Assembly: GCF_028807635.1 (NCBI RefSeq)
Contig: NZ_JARBAX010000001.1
Location: 3,116,501-3,180,500 of the forward strand
Origin: Streptomyces spiramyceticus
Lineage (GTDB): Bacteria; Actinomycetota; Actinomycetes; Streptomycetales; Streptomycetaceae
Direction of reading: 5' to 3'
DNA length: 64,000 nt
Below the pieces are notes generated by a model, which saw only the letters and a list, made by a program, of their open reading frames with translations, ran no database searches and was not told the DNA's origin. Below, piece after piece: positions 7,023 to 15,610 of the stretch (its first letter is position 1; each line of letters begins with the position of its first letter). The translations under genes and the position numbers were made by a program.

Positions 7023-8522
7023 ATGCTGGACATCCCCTTACTTGTGCGTGTACATGTGGATGCATTGATAGCGGCGCAGAATGACATGGGGGTTTGCGAT
7101 GCTATTGAGCAAAACGCACCAGCAGGAAAGCCTGCGATCATGAGCGCCCCACACGTTCCGAAAGTGGCTGGAATCGATCCCAAGGTTCCTGGTCCCACGC
7201 ACACTGTCGCGCCTCTTCCGCCCGCCCCCACCCCTCCCGCCCCTGCCAGTGCAGTCCTTCAGGACCGGCTCGCGGGCTGGGTTTCCGATCTCACCACCCT
7301 CCACGAACTCACGGAACGCCTGGTCCGTACAGGTGCGCTCGACGACGCTCTGCACGAACTGCTCCGTGCGGGCGCAGCCCTCGTCGGCGCCCGCCGCGGT
7401 CTTCTTGTGCTCGAACCCGCCGACGGCCACGGCCCCTCCACCACCATCGGTCTCGGCCTCGCCCATGCCGACCTCGGCCACATCGAGACAGTGCCGCGCA
7501 GTTCCACGCCGTACGGCCGCCTCCTCGACGGCCTCCCCGGAAGCCCCGGCCCCAGCGAGATCGCCCACCCCGACCTCCTCGGCGAGGAGGAACTCGACCC
7601 GCGCCACCGTGAGGTCGCCGCACGGCTCGGCTATGCCGCCAGTTACGCCCTGCCCCTGTCCACCGAAGCGGGCCGCCTTGGCGCGGCCGTCTGGCTGTAC
7701 GACGAGCCGACCGAGCCCGTGGAGCGTCAGCGCCATCTCGCCGGCCTCTATGCGCGGTACGCCTCCGAGCACCTGGCCCGGCTCCTGGAGCTGGAGCGCG
7801 CCCGTGCGCGCGTGGCGACCGTAACCGAGGAACTGCTGCCCACCAGGCTGCCCCGGGTCGCCGGGGTGCAGCTCGCCGCCCGCCACCGCACCGGAGCGCT
7901 CGGCGGCGGCGACTGGTACGACGCGCTGCCGCTGCCGGAGGGCGCCCTCGGGCTCGCCGTCGGGTCGGTGTCCGGATCGGGGCCGAGCGCACTGGCCGCG
8001 ATGGGACGGCTGCGGGCGAGCCTTCGGGCGTACGCCGTGATGGAGGGCGAGGACCCCGTCGCCGTACTGTCCGATCTGGAGCTCCTGCTGCGGCTCACCG
8101 AGCCCGCCAGGTCGGCCACCGCGCTCTTCGCCTACTGCGAACCGGCGGAACGCAGGATCGTGCTCGCCGGGGCCGGGCACAGCCCGCCGCTGCTCATCGG
8201 TGAACGGCGTACCGAGTTCGTGGAGACGTCGCTGTCCGCGCCGCTGGGGATGCTGGCCTGCTGGGAGGCGCCGAGCGTGGACCTCGCGCCGGAGCCCGGA
8301 GAAACGGTGCTTCTCTACACGGACGGGCTGCTGCAGCGCACCGGCGACCCGATGGACCGGGCCTTCGCGCGGCTGCACGCGGCCGCTGCGAGCGTGCCGA
8401 AGTCGGTCAGGGCGGACCCGGGTGCCGTGGCCGACCATGTGCTGCGTGCGATGCTGCCGGACGGGCTCGGCGCAACGGATTCGATGGAGGACGTCGTGCT
8501 GCTCGCGGCACGCTTCGACTGA
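7023..8522 (+). CDS. GAF domain plus SpoIIE-type PP2C phosphatase
   Basis: 499 residues from ATG 7023; no clear ribosome site, so another start (ATG 7086) is possible. After a Pro-rich N-terminus comes a GAF sensor domain (about 75-240), then a PP2C-like SpoIIE domain (about 260-499) with GGGDWYDA, AGAGHSPPLL, YTDGLLQRTGD and the terminal DSMEDVVLLAARF. Such enzymes dephosphorylate anti-anti-sigma factors in partner-switching pathways. The motif usually written GDVSGxG reads GSVSGSG here, so one expected metal-binding aspartate is a serine; activity may be reduced or lost. Two RsbW-like kinases lie within 4 kb on either side. Confidence 0.88.
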   Translation: MLDIPLLVRVHVDALIAAQNDMGVCDAIEQNAPAGKPAIMSAPHVPKVAGIDPKVPGPTHTVAPLPPAPTPPAPASAVLQDRLAGWVSDLTTLHELTERLVRTGALDDALHELLRAGAALVGARRGLLVLEPADGHGPSTTIGLGLAHADLGHIETVPRSSTPYGRLLDGLPGSPGPSEIAHPDLLGEEELDPRHREVAARLGYAASYALPLSTEAGRLGAAVWLYDEPTEPVERQRHLAGLYARYASEHLARLLELERARARVATVTEELLPTRLPRVAGVQLAARHRTGALGGGDWYDALPLPEGALGLAVGSVSGSGPSALAAMGRLRASLRAYAVMEGEDPVAVLSDLELLLRLTEPARSATALFAYCEPAERRIVLAGAGHSPPLLIGERRTEFVETSLSAPLGMLACWEAPSVDLAPEPGETVLLYTDGLLQRTGDPMDRAFARLHAAAASVPKSVRADPGAVADHVLRAMLPDGLGATDSMEDVVLLAARFD

Positions 8523-8532
8523 TACCTCACAG

Positions 8533-8541
8533 TTGTCCACA
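8533..8541 (+). promoter_or_regulatory. DnaA box TTGTCCACA
   Basis: A perfect match to the box preferred by Streptomyces DnaA, single, in the 88-base spacer upstream of the aminopeptidase P gene. Confidence 0.5.
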
Positions 8542-8610
8542 GGGCCCTGGGCCGTCTTCTCCTCGCACATACGATGGAGGACGGTCCAGTGTCGTATCAA
8601 GGAGACAGTC

Positions 8611-10071
8611 GTGTCCGATGAGCTCATTCCGGAGACCCCGGGCGAAGCGCAAGAGCCGATCAAGCAGCGGAAGAACGGCCTGTACCCGGGCGTATCCGAC
8701 GAGCTCGCCGAGAACATGAAGTCCGGCTGGGCCGACACCGAGCTGCACGGTCTGGAGCCCATCGCCCAGGCCGCGCACACCGCCGCCCGCCGCGCCGCGC
8801 TCTCCGCGCGCTTCCCCGGCGAGCGCCTGGTCATCCCCGCGGGGAACCTCAAGACCCGCTCCAACGACACCGAGTACGCCTTCCGCGCCTCCACCGAGTA
8901 CGCGTACCTGACCGGCGACCAGACGCAGGACGGCGTCCTCGTCCTGGAGCCGAAGGACGGGGGCCACGTCGCGACGATCTACCTGCTGCCGCGCTCGAAC
9001 CGGGAGAACGGCGAGTTCTGGCTGGACGGGCAGGGCGAGCTGTGGGTCGGCCGCCGCCACTCCCTCGCCGAGGCCGAGCAGCTGCTGGGCATCCCGGCCA
9101 AGGACGTCCGCGAACTGCGCGCCGCCCTGACGGAGGCCACAGGTCCGGTCCGTAACGTCCGCGGGCACGACGCGGGCGTCGAGGCCGCGCTGACCGACAA
9201 GGTCACCGCCGAGCGCGACGAGGAGCTGCGCGTCTACCTCTCCGAGGCCCGCGCCGTGAAGGACGACTTCGAGATCGGCGAGCTCCAGAAGGCCGTCGAC
9301 TCGACCGTCCGCGGCTTCGAGGACGTCGTGAAGGTCCTCGACAAGGCCGAGGCGACGAGCGAGCGCTACATCGAGGGCACGTTCTTCCTGCGCGCCCGCG
9401 TCGAGGGCAACGACATCGGCTACGGCTCGATCTGCGCCGCCGGCCCGCACGCCACCACCCTGCACTGGGTGCGCAACGACGGCGACGTACGCTCCGGCGA
9501 CCTGCTGCTGCTCGACGCCGGCGTGGAGACCCACACCCTCTACACCGCCGACGTCACGCGCACGCTGCCGATCAACGGCACCTTCACCGATCTGCAGCGC
9601 AAGATCTACGACGCGGTGTACGAGTCCCAGGAGGCCGGCATCGCGGCCGTGAAGCCCGGCGCCAAGTACCACGACTTCCACGACGCGTCGCAGCGCGTCC
9701 TCGCCGAGAAGCTCGTCGAATGGGGTCTGCTCGAAGGCCCGGTCGAGAAGGTCCTGGAGCTCGGTCTCCAGCGCCGCTGGACCCTGCACGGCACCGGCCA
9801 CATGCTCGGCATGGACGTCCACGACTGCGCCGCCGCGCGCCGTGAGGCGTACGTCGACGGGACGCTGGAGCCGGGCATGTGCCTGACGGTGGAGCCCGGG
9901 CTTTACTTCCAGGCCGACGACCTGACCGTGCCCGAGGAGTACCGCGGCATCGGCGTCCGTATCGAGGACGACATCGTCGTGACCGAGGACGGCAACCGGA
10001 ATCTGTCGGCAGGGCTGCCGCGCCGCTCCGACGAGGTCGAGGCGTGGATGGCCCGGGTCAAGCAGGCCTGA
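8611..10071 (+). CDS. pepP: Xaa-Pro aminopeptidase (aminopeptidase P, M24B)
   Basis: 486 residues from GTG 8611, set by AAGGAG at 8599-8604. It removes N-terminal residues that precede proline. The pita-bread domain shows all five metal positions: aspartates in LLDAGVETH and YTADVTRT, histidine in HGTGHMLGMDVHD, glutamates in LTVEPGLY and VRIEDDIV. The N-terminal domain (about 1-200) is of the AMP_N type with the YLTGD segment. Length fits PepP of Streptomyces. No signal peptide, so cytoplasmic. Confidence 0.95.
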   Translation: MSDELIPETPGEAQEPIKQRKNGLYPGVSDELAENMKSGWADTELHGLEPIAQAAHTAARRAALSARFPGERLVIPAGNLKTRSNDTEYAFRASTEYAYLTGDQTQDGVLVLEPKDGGHVATIYLLPRSNRENGEFWLDGQGELWVGRRHSLAEAEQLLGIPAKDVRELRAALTEATGPVRNVRGHDAGVEAALTDKVTAERDEELRVYLSEARAVKDDFEIGELQKAVDSTVRGFEDVVKVLDKAEATSERYIEGTFFLRARVEGNDIGYGSICAAGPHATTLHWVRNDGDVRSGDLLLLDAGVETHTLYTADVTRTLPINGTFTDLQRKIYDAVYESQEAGIAAVKPGAKYHDFHDASQRVLAEKLVEWGLLEGPVEKVLELGLQRRWTLHGTGHMLGMDVHDCAAARREAYVDGTLEPGMCLTVEPGLYFQADDLTVPEEYRGIGVRIEDDIVVTEDGNRNLSAGLPRRSDEVEAWMARVKQA

Positions 10072-10141
10072 CGAGAAGCAGGGCCGGCGAGAAACAGGGC
10101 CGGCGAGACCGAAGTCTCCGGCCGCCACGAGGGCGTGCTGC

Positions 10142-10600
10142 TCAGGACACCTTGAGCAGTGCGTCCTCGCGCCATTTCAGGACCTTGTCGAAGCTGACCA
10201 CCGCGCCGCGCCCCGGCCGGTTCCTGAAGTGGACATGGTCCGCGAGCTGCTCGATCAGGCAGAGGCCTCTGCCGTCTTCCGCCGTGCTGGGTGCGGGGCG
10301 CAGTGCGGCACAGTTCCCTCGCCGTGAGGGGGGAAAGCCCGGCCCGGAGTCGGTGACCTCGATACGGCATTTCTCGCCGTCCAGATAAGCGGTCACGCGG
10401 TATTCCGCAGAGGGTGTTCCGGACCGTTCGTCCCCGCCGTGCTCGACCGCATTCGCACAGGCTTCGCTGAGCGCGACCGAGAGATCGTAGGAAATGTCCG
10501 GATCGACCCCTGCTGTCTCCATGGTGCCGAGCAGAAGGCGGCGGGCGAGCGGAACGCTCGCGGCTTCGCGCCGCAAGTGGAGTGACCACCAGATGCTCAT
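10142..10600 (-). CDS. RsbW-like ATP-binding protein (second copy)
   Basis: 152 residues from ATG 10600, preceded by AGGAGGCTGGAGC. HATPase_c motifs are ALSEACANAVEHG (N box), VTDSGPGFPP (G1) and GRGLCLIEQLADHVHF (G2). It is an anti-sigma or anti-anti-sigma kinase type, different in sequence from the one at 3048-3560. It sits convergent with pepP, 70 bases away, and divergent from the membrane-protein gene at 10781. Partner unknown. Confidence 0.88.
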   Translation of the reverse strand: MSIWWSLHLRREAASVPLARRLLLGTMETAGVDPDISYDLSVALSEACANAVEHGGDERSGTPSAEYRVTAYLDGEKCRIEVTDSGPGFPPSRRGNCAALRPAPSTAEDGRGLCLIEQLADHVHFRNRPGRGAVVSFDKVLKWREDALLKVS

Positions 10601-10780
10601 GCTCCAGCCTCCTGGCTGCGGCTCGACATAGGGTTACGTATTGCCACAAGCAGTCGGTCATAAGCGTGTGATGGATGTGATTGCGCTCATTCGGCCGATG
10701 CGCGCACCACGGCCGGCGGTGTATGTGCGCGCGGACCTGCCGTATGAGGCAGGTGGACGTAATGCGATGATGTCGGCGCC

Positions 10781-11605
10781 ATGTCTACATCGGTCGTACG
10801 CGCCGGAGCCGGTCCGCGGCTGCTGAGGACCGCGGTGTTCACCGCGGTCTGCGTCGCGCTGTCCGCGACAGGACACGTCATGGCATCCTGCGCCACCGTC
10901 CCGTGGTGGACGATCGCGCTGGGCTGCGCCGCCGTCTTCGCCGTGGTAGCACCGCTGGCCGGGCGCGCGCGCTCGCTGCCCGCCATCGCCACCGCGCTGG
11001 CCTGCGGACAACTCGCTCTGCACGTCCTCTTCGGGCTCGGCCAGCACAACCCTGCCCTGCAGTCGGCCGCCACCGACACCTCGCTGCGCACGTTGGCGGC
11101 GAAGCTGCTGTGCGGCACCGGGGCCATTCCGCTCAGCACCGCCGAGGCCCGGCGGATCGTCACCGAAGCGGGCATCGACCCGGCGTCCGCGCACGCGGCG
11201 CAGCAGCACCTCACGCATGCGGCTCACGCATCCCACACGGCCAATGCGGCGCAGCAGTCCGAGACCGTGGCGAATGCCGGGCTGTTCCCCACCCTCCCCA
11301 TGCTGCTCGGGCACATGCTGGCCGCCGTCGCGGCCGGCTGGCTGCTGCGGCGCGGGGAGACGGCGCTGACCCGGCTGGTTCTGCTGTCGGCGCATGGAGT
11401 CGCGGAGGGCGCACTCGTACGGTCGTTGCGCGCCGCGCTCGCTCTTGTACGCTCGCTGCGCGCCGGGCTGCCCGGTGCGCCCGCGCAGCGCCGGCGTGCC
11501 CTGCGCACCCCGTTCCTCGCGCCGCTGCGGCCGCCAGGGGAAGCCCTCCAGCACACGGTGATCAGGCGCGGTCCGCCCTCGGCGGCGCTCGTTCTCGCAG
11601 CCTGA
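10781..11605 (+). CDS. Integral membrane protein of unknown function upstream of copper genes
   Basis: 274 residues from ATG 10781. Hydrophobic stretches near 15-36 (LRTAVFTAVCVALSATGHVM), 42-62, 65-88 and 180-197 predict about four helices. Between the third and fourth lies an Ala/His-rich external loop with several histidines (QQHLTHAAHASHTANAAQQ) that could bind metal. The family is not recognised. It is 106 bases ahead of the YcnI gene in the same direction, and its histidine-rich loop fits the copper theme; a role there is inference only. Confidence 0.7.
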   Translation: MSTSVVRAGAGPRLLRTAVFTAVCVALSATGHVMASCATVPWWTIALGCAAVFAVVAPLAGRARSLPAIATALACGQLALHVLFGLGQHNPALQSAATDTSLRTLAAKLLCGTGAIPLSTAEARRIVTEAGIDPASAHAAQQHLTHAAHASHTANAAQQSETVANAGLFPTLPMLLGHMLAAVAAGWLLRRGETALTRLVLLSAHGVAEGALVRSLRAALALVRSLRAGLPGAPAQRRRALRTPFLAPLRPPGEALQHTVIRRGPPSAALVLAA

Positions 11606-11711
11606 CGCGGCGCACTCCTCGACGTAACACCACGGGAGCGGCGTCGCGATGCCGGTGCGTACCCGCGCTCCGGAACATCATTCACCTCTGCTCCGTGGAG
11701 TGTTTCCAGCC

Positions 11712-12455
11712 ATGAATGTCACGCGTATCTCCGCCGCCGTCGTCGGCGCCGCCGCCGCTTCCACCGTCCTGCTGATCGCGGGCCCGGCCCTCGCGCACGT
11801 CGGCGTGCAGCCCGTCGGACCCGCCGAGAAGGGCGGCTACGCCACCGTCAACGTCAAGGTGCCCAACGAGCGGGACAACGCCTCGACCACCAAGCTCGAA
11901 GTCTCCTTCCCCACCGACCACCCGCTGTCGTCCGTGATGCCGCAGCCCGTGCCCGGGTGGACCGTCAAGGTCACCAAGACCGAGCTCGACAAGCCGCTCA
12001 AGGTGCACGGCAAGGAGATCACCGAGGCCGTCTCCAAGGTCACCTGGACCGGCGGCAAGATCGGGCCCGGCGAGTTCCAGCAGTTCCCGCTCTCGCTCGG
12101 GCAGTTGCCGGAAGACGCCGACCAGTTGGTCTTCAAGGCCGTCCAGACGTACGACAACAAGGAAGTTGTCCGCTGGATCGAGGAGCCCAAGGAGGGCCAG
12201 GAGGAGCCGCAGTCCCCGGCCCCCGTCCTCAAGCTGACCGAGCCCACCGGTGACGACCACCACGGCTCCGGCAGCGCCAAGAACGACGAGGCGTCCGCCC
12301 AGGACACCAAGGCCCACGACGACGGCAAGAAGAGCGAAACAGCCGACGGCAGCACCAGCGACTCGACCGCCCGCGTCCTCGCCGTCGTCGGCATCGCCGT
12401 CGGTGTCGCGGGCGTGGCCTTCGGCGTTCTCGCCGGCCGCCGCCGCACCTCCTGA
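11712..12455 (+). CDS. YcnI-like (DUF1775) copper-associated exported protein
   Basis: 247 residues from ATG 11712. A Sec signal ends at ALAHVGV, so mature YcnI would start with histidine (AHVGVQP), the residue used for Cu(II) binding in YcnI-type proteins. The DUF1775 domain covers about 30-170. An acidic/basic spacer (180-215, rich in D, H and K) leads to a C-terminal helix (VLAVVGIAVGVAGVAFGVLA) and RRR, anchoring it on the outer face of the membrane. It is first of five collinear genes for extracellular copper handling. Confidence 0.9.
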   Translation: MNVTRISAAVVGAAAASTVLLIAGPALAHVGVQPVGPAEKGGYATVNVKVPNERDNASTTKLEVSFPTDHPLSSVMPQPVPGWTVKVTKTELDKPLKVHGKEITEAVSKVTWTGGKIGPGEFQQFPLSLGQLPEDADQLVFKAVQTYDNKEVVRWIEEPKEGQEEPQSPAPVLKLTEPTGDDHHGSGSAKNDEASAQDTKAHDDGKKSETADGSTSDSTARVLAVVGIAVGVAGVAFGVLAGRRRTS

Positions 12456-12484
12456 CCCTCACCGAAACACCGGGACCTATCTCT

Positions 12485-13141
12485 ATGCGCAAGAAGAACG
12501 CGCTGGCCGTGGCGCTCGTAGCGACGGCCGCGCTCACCCTGTCCGCGTGCGGCGGCGACAAGGCCGACAGCTCCAAGCCGCTCAGCGGCGTCTCCGCCGA
12601 TACGGCGACGAAGGCCGCGACCGTACTGGACCGGCCTTTCAAGAAGCCGAATCTCGTCCTCACGGACACGCACGGCAAGAAGTACGACCTGCGTGAGCAG
12701 ACAGAGGGCAAGGCGACGCTCGTCTACTACGGCTACACCAACTGCCCCGACGTATGCCCGCTGACGATGAGCAACATCGCCATCGCGTACAAGAAGCTCT
12801 CCCCTGCGGACCGGGAGAAGCTCCAGGTCGTCTTCATCACGACGGACCCCGAACGGGACACCCCGAAGGCACTCGGCAAGTGGCTCAAGGGCGCGGGCGA
12901 CCCCGCGTTCACCGGGCTCTCCGGCGACTTCCCGACCATTCAGGCCGGGGCCCGCCAGATGGGTATCGGCATCGACCCGCCCAAGAAGGAGAAGGACGGC
13001 TCGGTCGTCTCCATGCACGGTGCACAGGTCATCGCGTTCTCGCCGAAGACCGATGCCGGATACGTGCTGTACGGCGAGGACACCACCGCCGACGACTACG
13101 CCAAGGACCTTCCGAAGCTCCTCAAGGGGGAGAACCCGTGA
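12485..13141 (+). CDS. sco: Sco1/SenC family copper chaperone, lipoprotein
   Basis: 218 residues. Lipobox LSAC with C22 places it on the outside of the membrane. The thioredoxin-like fold has the copper motif C87-P-D-V-C91 and the third ligand H178 (VSMHGAQV). Sco proteins deliver copper to the CuA site of cytochrome oxidase; in Streptomyces lividans a Sco also serves development (known from memory). Its stop overlaps the start of the PCuAC gene (GTGA), so the two are translationally coupled. Confidence 0.93.
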   Translation: MRKKNALAVALVATAALTLSACGGDKADSSKPLSGVSADTATKAATVLDRPFKKPNLVLTDTHGKKYDLREQTEGKATLVYYGYTNCPDVCPLTMSNIAIAYKKLSPADREKLQVVFITTDPERDTPKALGKWLKGAGDPAFTGLSGDFPTIQAGARQMGIGIDPPKKEKDGSVVSMHGAQVIAFSPKTDAGYVLYGEDTTADDYAKDLPKLLKGENP

Positions 13142-13614
13142 ACCGCCGCACCACCCTCGTCACCGCCATTGCCCTGACCACGGGCCTTGTTCTGGCGGGC
13201 TGTTCCACCGACGGCTCGGCCGACGCCGACGTCAAGAACGCCAAGCCAGAGCTCAAGGTCAGCGGGGCCTTCATGCCCGAGCCCGTCATGGACGACATGG
13301 CCGCCGGCTTCCTGACCGTCAAGAACGACAGCGATGTCGCGGACAAGCTGACCTCCGTCACCAGTGACATCTCGGGCGAGGTCCAGATCCACGAGACCAA
13401 GAACCAGAAGATGCGGGAGGTGAAGTCCTTCGACATCCCCGCGGAAGGTCGGCTGAACCTTGAGCGCGGCGGGAGCCACATCATGTTCCTGAAGTTGAAG
13501 AAGAAGCCCCAGGTGGGCGAGAAGGTGGCCGTGGAGCTGCACTTCGAGAAGGCCGGCGTGATCAAGACCGAACTTCCGGTCGAGAAGACCACCCACAACC
13601 CGAAGAAGCACTGA
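13138..13614 (+). CDS. ecuC: PCu(A)C-type extracellular copper chaperone, lipoprotein
   Basis: 158 residues from GTG 13138, overlapping the sco stop by 4 bases. Lipobox LAGC (C22). The copper-binding pattern of the family is complete: H85 and M92 (IHETKNQKM), H114 and M116 (GGSHIMF). PCuAC proteins hand Cu(I) to Sco or oxidase. The symbol follows the S. lividans name ECuC for the protein in this gene order, recalled and not checked. Confidence 0.9.
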   Translation: MNRRTTLVTAIALTTGLVLAGCSTDGSADADVKNAKPELKVSGAFMPEPVMDDMAAGFLTVKNDSDVADKLTSVTSDISGEVQIHETKNQKMREVKSFDIPAEGRLNLERGGSHIMFLKLKKKPQVGEKVAVELHFEKAGVIKTELPVEKTTHNPKKH

Positions 13615-13628
13615 GGGACTGACACACC

Positions 13629-15605
13629 ATGCCGGCAACCGCCCCGCGCTTCGGAGCCGCAGTGATCCGGCTGCTGCTCATCACCACGGCACTCCTCGGC
13701 ACCCTGCTCGCAGGAGCCGCCCCCGCATCCGCGCACGCCGCGCTGACCGGGAGCAACCCGAAGGACGGGGCGGTCGTCGCCACGGCGCCCAAGCACGTCA
13801 CCCTCACCTTCTCGGAGCAGATCGCCCTGGGCGACGACTCGATCCGCGTCCTCGAACCCAGCGGCAAGCGCGCCGACACCGGTGAGCTGCGCAACATGTG
13901 CAGCGGAAACGTCGTCAAGTACGGCGTCCCACTGCACTCCGGGCTGCCCGACGGCACGTACACCGTGGCCTGGCAGGCCGTCTCCGCCGACAGCCACCCC
14001 ATCTCCGGCGCGTTCACCTTCTCCATCGGCGCCCCCTCCAAGACCACCGTCGAGGTACCCGAACAGGCCGCGGGCGGCGGCCTCGTCGGCGCGCTCTACG
14101 GCATCGCGCGCTACACGTCGTACGCCGGCTTCATCCTGCTCGTCGGCGGCGCCGCCTTCGTGCTGGCCTGCTGGCAGCGCGGCGCGGGCGAGCGGCCGCT
14201 GCAACGCCTCGTCGTCCAGGGGTGGATCACGCTGACCGCGTCGACCCTGGTGATGCTGCTGCTGCGCGCCCCCTACACGGGCTCGGGCAAGCTCGCCGAC
14301 GCCTTCGACCTGAGTGGGCTCAAGGCCGTACTGGACACCAAGACCGGGGCTTCGCTCGTATCCCGGCTGCTGCTGCTCGGCGCGGGCGCGCTGTTCGTCG
14401 CCGTGCTGTTCGGGGCGTACGCCCGCCCGTCTCCCACCACCACCTTGCCTGACGGCGCTTCGCGCCGACTGCCTGATTCAAGCGAGGACCCCAAGGAGAA
14501 GAAGGACCTCACCTTCGGACTCGCCCTGGGCGGCGGGGTCCTGGCAGCCGGCGTCGCGGCGACCTGGGCGCTCTCCGAGCACGCGTCGACGGGACTCCAG
14601 CCCGGCATCGCGATGCCCGTGGACGTGCTGCATCTGCTGGCGGTCGCGGCCTGGCTGGGCGGGCTCGCGGCGCTGCTGGTCGCGCTCTACCGGACGCCGG
14701 GCATCGAAAGTACGGCTGTACGGCGCTTCTCCCGCGTCGCCTTCGCGAGCGTCGTCGTGCTGGCCGCGACCGGGGTCTACCAGTCGTGGCGGCAGGTCGG
14801 TTCCTGGTCGGCGCTGACCGGGACGGCGTACGGGCAGCTGCTGCTCGTCAAGGTCGGGCTGGTCGCCGTTCTCGTCGGCATCGCCTGGCTGTCGCGGCGC
14901 TGGACGGGGCGGCTGGCCGAGACCGTGGCGCCGGAGGCGGAGGCGGCCGCCCTCATCGAGCAGCGGGCGGGGGCTGAGGATGAGAGTGAGGGTGAGGGTG
15001 AGGCGGCTGAGGCCGTTACCGTCCCCGCGGACCCCGCCCGGGCCGCTCAACTCGCCCGGCAGAAGGCCGCCGTGGCCACCGCGCGCGTGAAGCGCGTACG
15101 GGACGCGGATCCCGAGCGGCTCGGGCTGCGGCGTTCCGTACTGGCGGAGGCCGGGGTCGCGGTGGTGCTGCTGGCCGTGACGACCGTACTGACCAGCACC
15201 GAGCCGGGGCGTACCGAGGAGAAGGAAGTGGCGAGGGCGGAGACTTCCACCGCCGTACCCGACCGCCCGATCGACATCCGTATCCCCTTCGATACGGGCG
15301 GCGAGGACGGCAAGGGCACAGCCAGGGTCGAGCTCGACCCGGCGCGCTCCGGCAGCAACGGCCTGCACGTGTGGCTGGAGCGGCCCAACGGGCGGGTGAT
15401 GGACGCCCCCGAGGTGAAGGTCGCGTTCACCCACAACGAGAAGGAGATCGGGCCGCTGCCCGCCATCCCGGACCGCGTCGCGAGCGGACACTGGAGCGCG
15501 AACGGTGTGCAGATCCCGATGCCCGGTACGTGGGAGCTCGAACTGACCGTCCGTACCTCCGACATCGACCAAGTGACCGTCAAGAAGAACGTGAAGATCG
15601 GCTGA
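13629..15605 (+). CDS. CopC-CopD fusion, copper-binding membrane protein
   Basis: 658 residues. The signal peptide ends ASAHAALT, leaving H36 as the mature N-terminus. The CopC domain (36-140) shows the Cu(II) ligand set H36, D121 and H123 (DSHPISG). CopD-like membrane helices follow (about 155-455), with a charged cytoplasmic loop, then a long Glu/Ala-rich segment (EDESEGEGEAAEA), another helix near 515 and an extracellular YtkA-like C-terminal beta domain. It probably binds and imports or shuttles copper. It starts 14 bases after the PCuAC stop. Confidence 0.9.
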   Translation: MPATAPRFGAAVIRLLLITTALLGTLLAGAAPASAHAALTGSNPKDGAVVATAPKHVTLTFSEQIALGDDSIRVLEPSGKRADTGELRNMCSGNVVKYGVPLHSGLPDGTYTVAWQAVSADSHPISGAFTFSIGAPSKTTVEVPEQAAGGGLVGALYGIARYTSYAGFILLVGGAAFVLACWQRGAGERPLQRLVVQGWITLTASTLVMLLLRAPYTGSGKLADAFDLSGLKAVLDTKTGASLVSRLLLLGAGALFVAVLFGAYARPSPTTTLPDGASRRLPDSSEDPKEKKDLTFGLALGGGVLAAGVAATWALSEHASTGLQPGIAMPVDVLHLLAVAAWLGGLAALLVALYRTPGIESTAVRRFSRVAFASVVVLAATGVYQSWRQVGSWSALTGTAYGQLLLVKVGLVAVLVGIAWLSRRWTGRLAETVAPEAEAAALIEQRAGAEDESEGEGEAAEAVTVPADPARAAQLARQKAAVATARVKRVRDADPERLGLRRSVLAEAGVAVVLLAVTTVLTSTEPGRTEEKEVARAETSTAVPDRPIDIRIPFDTGGEDGKGTARVELDPARSGSNGLHVWLERPNGRVMDAPEVKVAFTHNEKEIGPLPAIPDRVASGHWSANGVQIPMPGTWELELTVRTSDIDQVTVKKNVKIG

Positions 15606-15610
15606 CCGGC

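Noticed and set aside
7038..8894. 618-codon minus-strand frame opposite the phosphatase and pepP start
   Set aside because: Codon-position bias and conserved motifs belong to the plus strand; the minus frame has no recognisable family.
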